A stretch of DNA of 6,600 nucleotides from Clostridia bacterium. GTDB taxonomy: Bacteria > Bacillota_A > Clostridia > Oscillospirales > CAG-272. The position numbers and the translations under genes were made by a program. Below are positions 6,101-6,600 of this stretch, one piece after another. Under the pieces are notes generated by a model. It was given only the letters and a program-made list of their open reading frames with translations, ran no database searches and was not told where the DNA came from. The first letter of the stretch is position 1. Each line of letters begins with the position of its first letter. The stretch is from assembly GCA_017411885.1 (NCBI GenBank), contig JAFQPF010000257.1, forward strand, positions 1 through 6,600, read 5' to 3'.

Positions 6101-6600
6101 GAGATCAGAGGCGCGGGAAATCTGCTCGGTGCCGAGCAGCACGGTCATCTTGACAGCATCGGATACGATCTTTATATCAAGATATTGAACGAAGCGATAC
6201 TCGAAGAAAAAGGCGAGGAAGTAAAGCCCAAATTCGAGTGCTCGGTCGACGTTAATTTTGACGCGTATATTCCCGAAAAATATATCCGCACAAGCCCTCA
6301 GCGAATGGAAATGTACAAGAAGATCGCTCACATCGAAAACCGCGAGGATTTTGACGACGTGGGAGATGAGCTTATCGACCGCTACGGCGAGCCTCCAAAG
6401 CCATGTATCAATCTATTATACGTTTCCCTTATGCGTAATCTTGCGGGCGCGGCAAGATTTACAAAAATAGAACATCGCGGAAATATTATCACCCTATTCC
6501 CCGAGCATATCGACTTTAAGGCATGGAGTGAGATAAGCGAAAAATATAAGGGCGCGTTCTTGCTTTCGGCGAGTGCGAGACCTACGATCATCTACAGACC
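3137..6600 (+). CDS. mfd: Transcription-repair coupling factor Mfd, C-terminus cut by the window end
   Basis: ATP-driven DNA translocase that pushes or removes RNA polymerase stalled at lesions and recruits UvrA for nucleotide excision repair. The frame is open for 1,154 codons to the window edge; family length is about 1,150-1,180, so only a short tail is probably missing. Domains in order: UvrB-like module (about 1-330; IIATPDAAL at 124-132, GQFAVRGSIVDIFPP from 178); a middle region (about 330-490); a basic linker (KNRKKTKKEQERQ) leading to the RNA-polymerase-interacting domain (about 510-580; HEGDYIVHVNYGIGRY); then the RecG-like motor. The motor has Walker A GDVGYGKT (666-673, K672), DEEQ box (767-770), LTATP (792-796), STTIIETGVD (905-914) and QLRGRVGRS (936-944). 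RDLEIRGAGNLLGAEQHG (986-1003) is the TRG translocation motif. The C-terminal TRCF domain includes IPEKYI (1045-1050) and DRYGEPP (1081-1087). All catalytic motifs look intact and there is no frameshift, although two A7 runs occur near 3870-3902. Confidence 0.98.
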   Translation, partial: MRIICDNIKAEREYSEFIKVRDRLSFERMRPVTVTGLSDGARASFYASVIDDLSGDCPLPPLILVPDEKEALKISNILTDYGTEPLTYPLRDLNFHNITASHGYEHERLKVLSELALSGTSGVIIATPDAALQMTMPPDYLKECTIKISLDAPFERDELVRKLLMGGYVRVEMVDGVGQFAVRGSIVDIFPPLYSSPIRIDFFDTEIDQIGYFDLITQRKSENLVSVTIPPARELIPSDEKRAQIKKSIEALIKKAKNDRTKAELKTELDAVDSGLELAFIDKYLPTIYDEPYCLLDYYLDKNLNQGKRPLVFMQESSMCADRVKAYEWHINEELTSLAGEGAIALSNGVWAKGHGDFEEFCDLCGFVVVDAFARASERRSAGLFSFETKQTVNYCDNFELLCEDLTTFLKRSYRAVIICENEAAAKSVHASLCDLGINAVLAGESIESASLSPKTAYVLTGTTIPGFELISTRFVSLSMLPAGSYARSLQISKNRKKTKKEQERQILSYTDLHEGDYIVHVNYGIGRYVGIKQLTVDGVTKDYIKLQYAGEDTLFIPTNQLDNVTKYIGARADDGTVKLSKMGGADWGRAKTRAKAAAKSMAKELIKLYAERQTREGFAFSADDDAQMQFDSSFEYEETDGQLSAIDDVKRDMQRNVPMDRLICGDVGYGKTEVALRAAFKAAMDGKQTAVLVPTTILAFQHYRTFLSRMRGFPVKCEMLSSFRTSKQNEETLRKLRRGDIDIIIGTHRLISKDVKFKDLGLVIIDEEQRFGVAQKERLKEISSDVDILTLTATPIPRTLNMAMSGIRDMSILDEAPGERFPVQTYVLEHDEMIIYEAIRKELRRGGQVFYLHNNIDSIATVAGLLKNALPDARIAVAHGRMDKEMMSDIWRDLVNGDIDILVSTTIIETGVDVPNANTLIIDNADRLGLSQLHQLRGRVGRSSRRAYAYFTYPPNKVISEIATKRLSALKEYTEFGAGFRIALRDLEIRGAGNLLGAEQHGHLDSIGYDLYIKILNEAILEEKGEEVKPKFECSVDVNFDAYIPEKYIRTSPQRMEMYKKIAHIENREDFDDVGDELIDRYGEPPKPCINLLYVSLMRNLAGAARFTKIEHRGNIITLFPEHIDFKAWSEISEKYKGAFLLSASARPTIIYR

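Noticed and set aside
1..6600. Mobile elements, CRISPR arrays, tRNA or rRNA genes, attachment sites
   Set aside because: No transposase or integrase coding, no spaced direct repeats, no cloverleaf or rRNA-like segment was seen on either strand.

Overview
The window looks like ordinary chromosome from a Clostridia-type Firmicute, most likely an Oscillospirales/Ruminococcus-like gut anaerobe. Four things point that way: moderate GC with AT-rich intergenic DNA, strong AAGGAGG-type ribosome binding sites, near-consensus sigma-A promoters, and a Gram-positive split polysaccharide tyrosine-kinase module next to a pth-mfd pair. The genus is inference only; no marker here fixes it.

Left part (1-1659, minus strand): an exopolysaccharide/capsule phosphoregulation operon, read right to left. 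It encodes a two-TM chain-length/kinase-modulator protein (CpsC/CapA/YwqC type), a cytoplasmic bacterial tyrosine kinase (CpsD/CapB/YwqD type) and the first 60 codons of a PHP-family protein-tyrosine phosphatase (CpsB/CapC/YwqE type) cut by the window edge. The order modulator-kinase-phosphatase is that of ywqCDE and capABC. The genes overlap, which suggests translational coupling. A perfect TTGACA-17-TATAAT promoter sits just upstream of the first gene.

Middle (1660-2015): a divergent intergenic region holding the leftward promoter, a rightward extended -10 promoter and a structured leader of about 85 nt in front of rplS. In that leader the Shine-Dalgarno sequence can pair with an upstream TCCTCT segment, which can alternatively fold into a small hairpin. 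This is a candidate ribosomal-protein leader (autoregulation).

Right part (2016-6600, plus strand): rplS (ribosomal protein L19), a composite terminator hairpin, then pth (peptidyl-tRNA hydrolase, with an N-terminal extension) and mfd (transcription-repair coupling factor), the last open at the window end and probably only slightly truncated. pth and mfd are 18 nt apart and very likely co-transcribed. L19 works in the ribosome, Pth recycles stalled peptidyl-tRNA, and Mfd removes stalled RNA polymerase and recruits excision repair.

I do not see a mobile element, CRISPR array, tRNA/rRNA gene or a clearly new multi-gene system. The most interesting points are the rplS leader, the Gly-Tyr repeat tail of the kinase modulator and the Pth N-terminal extension.
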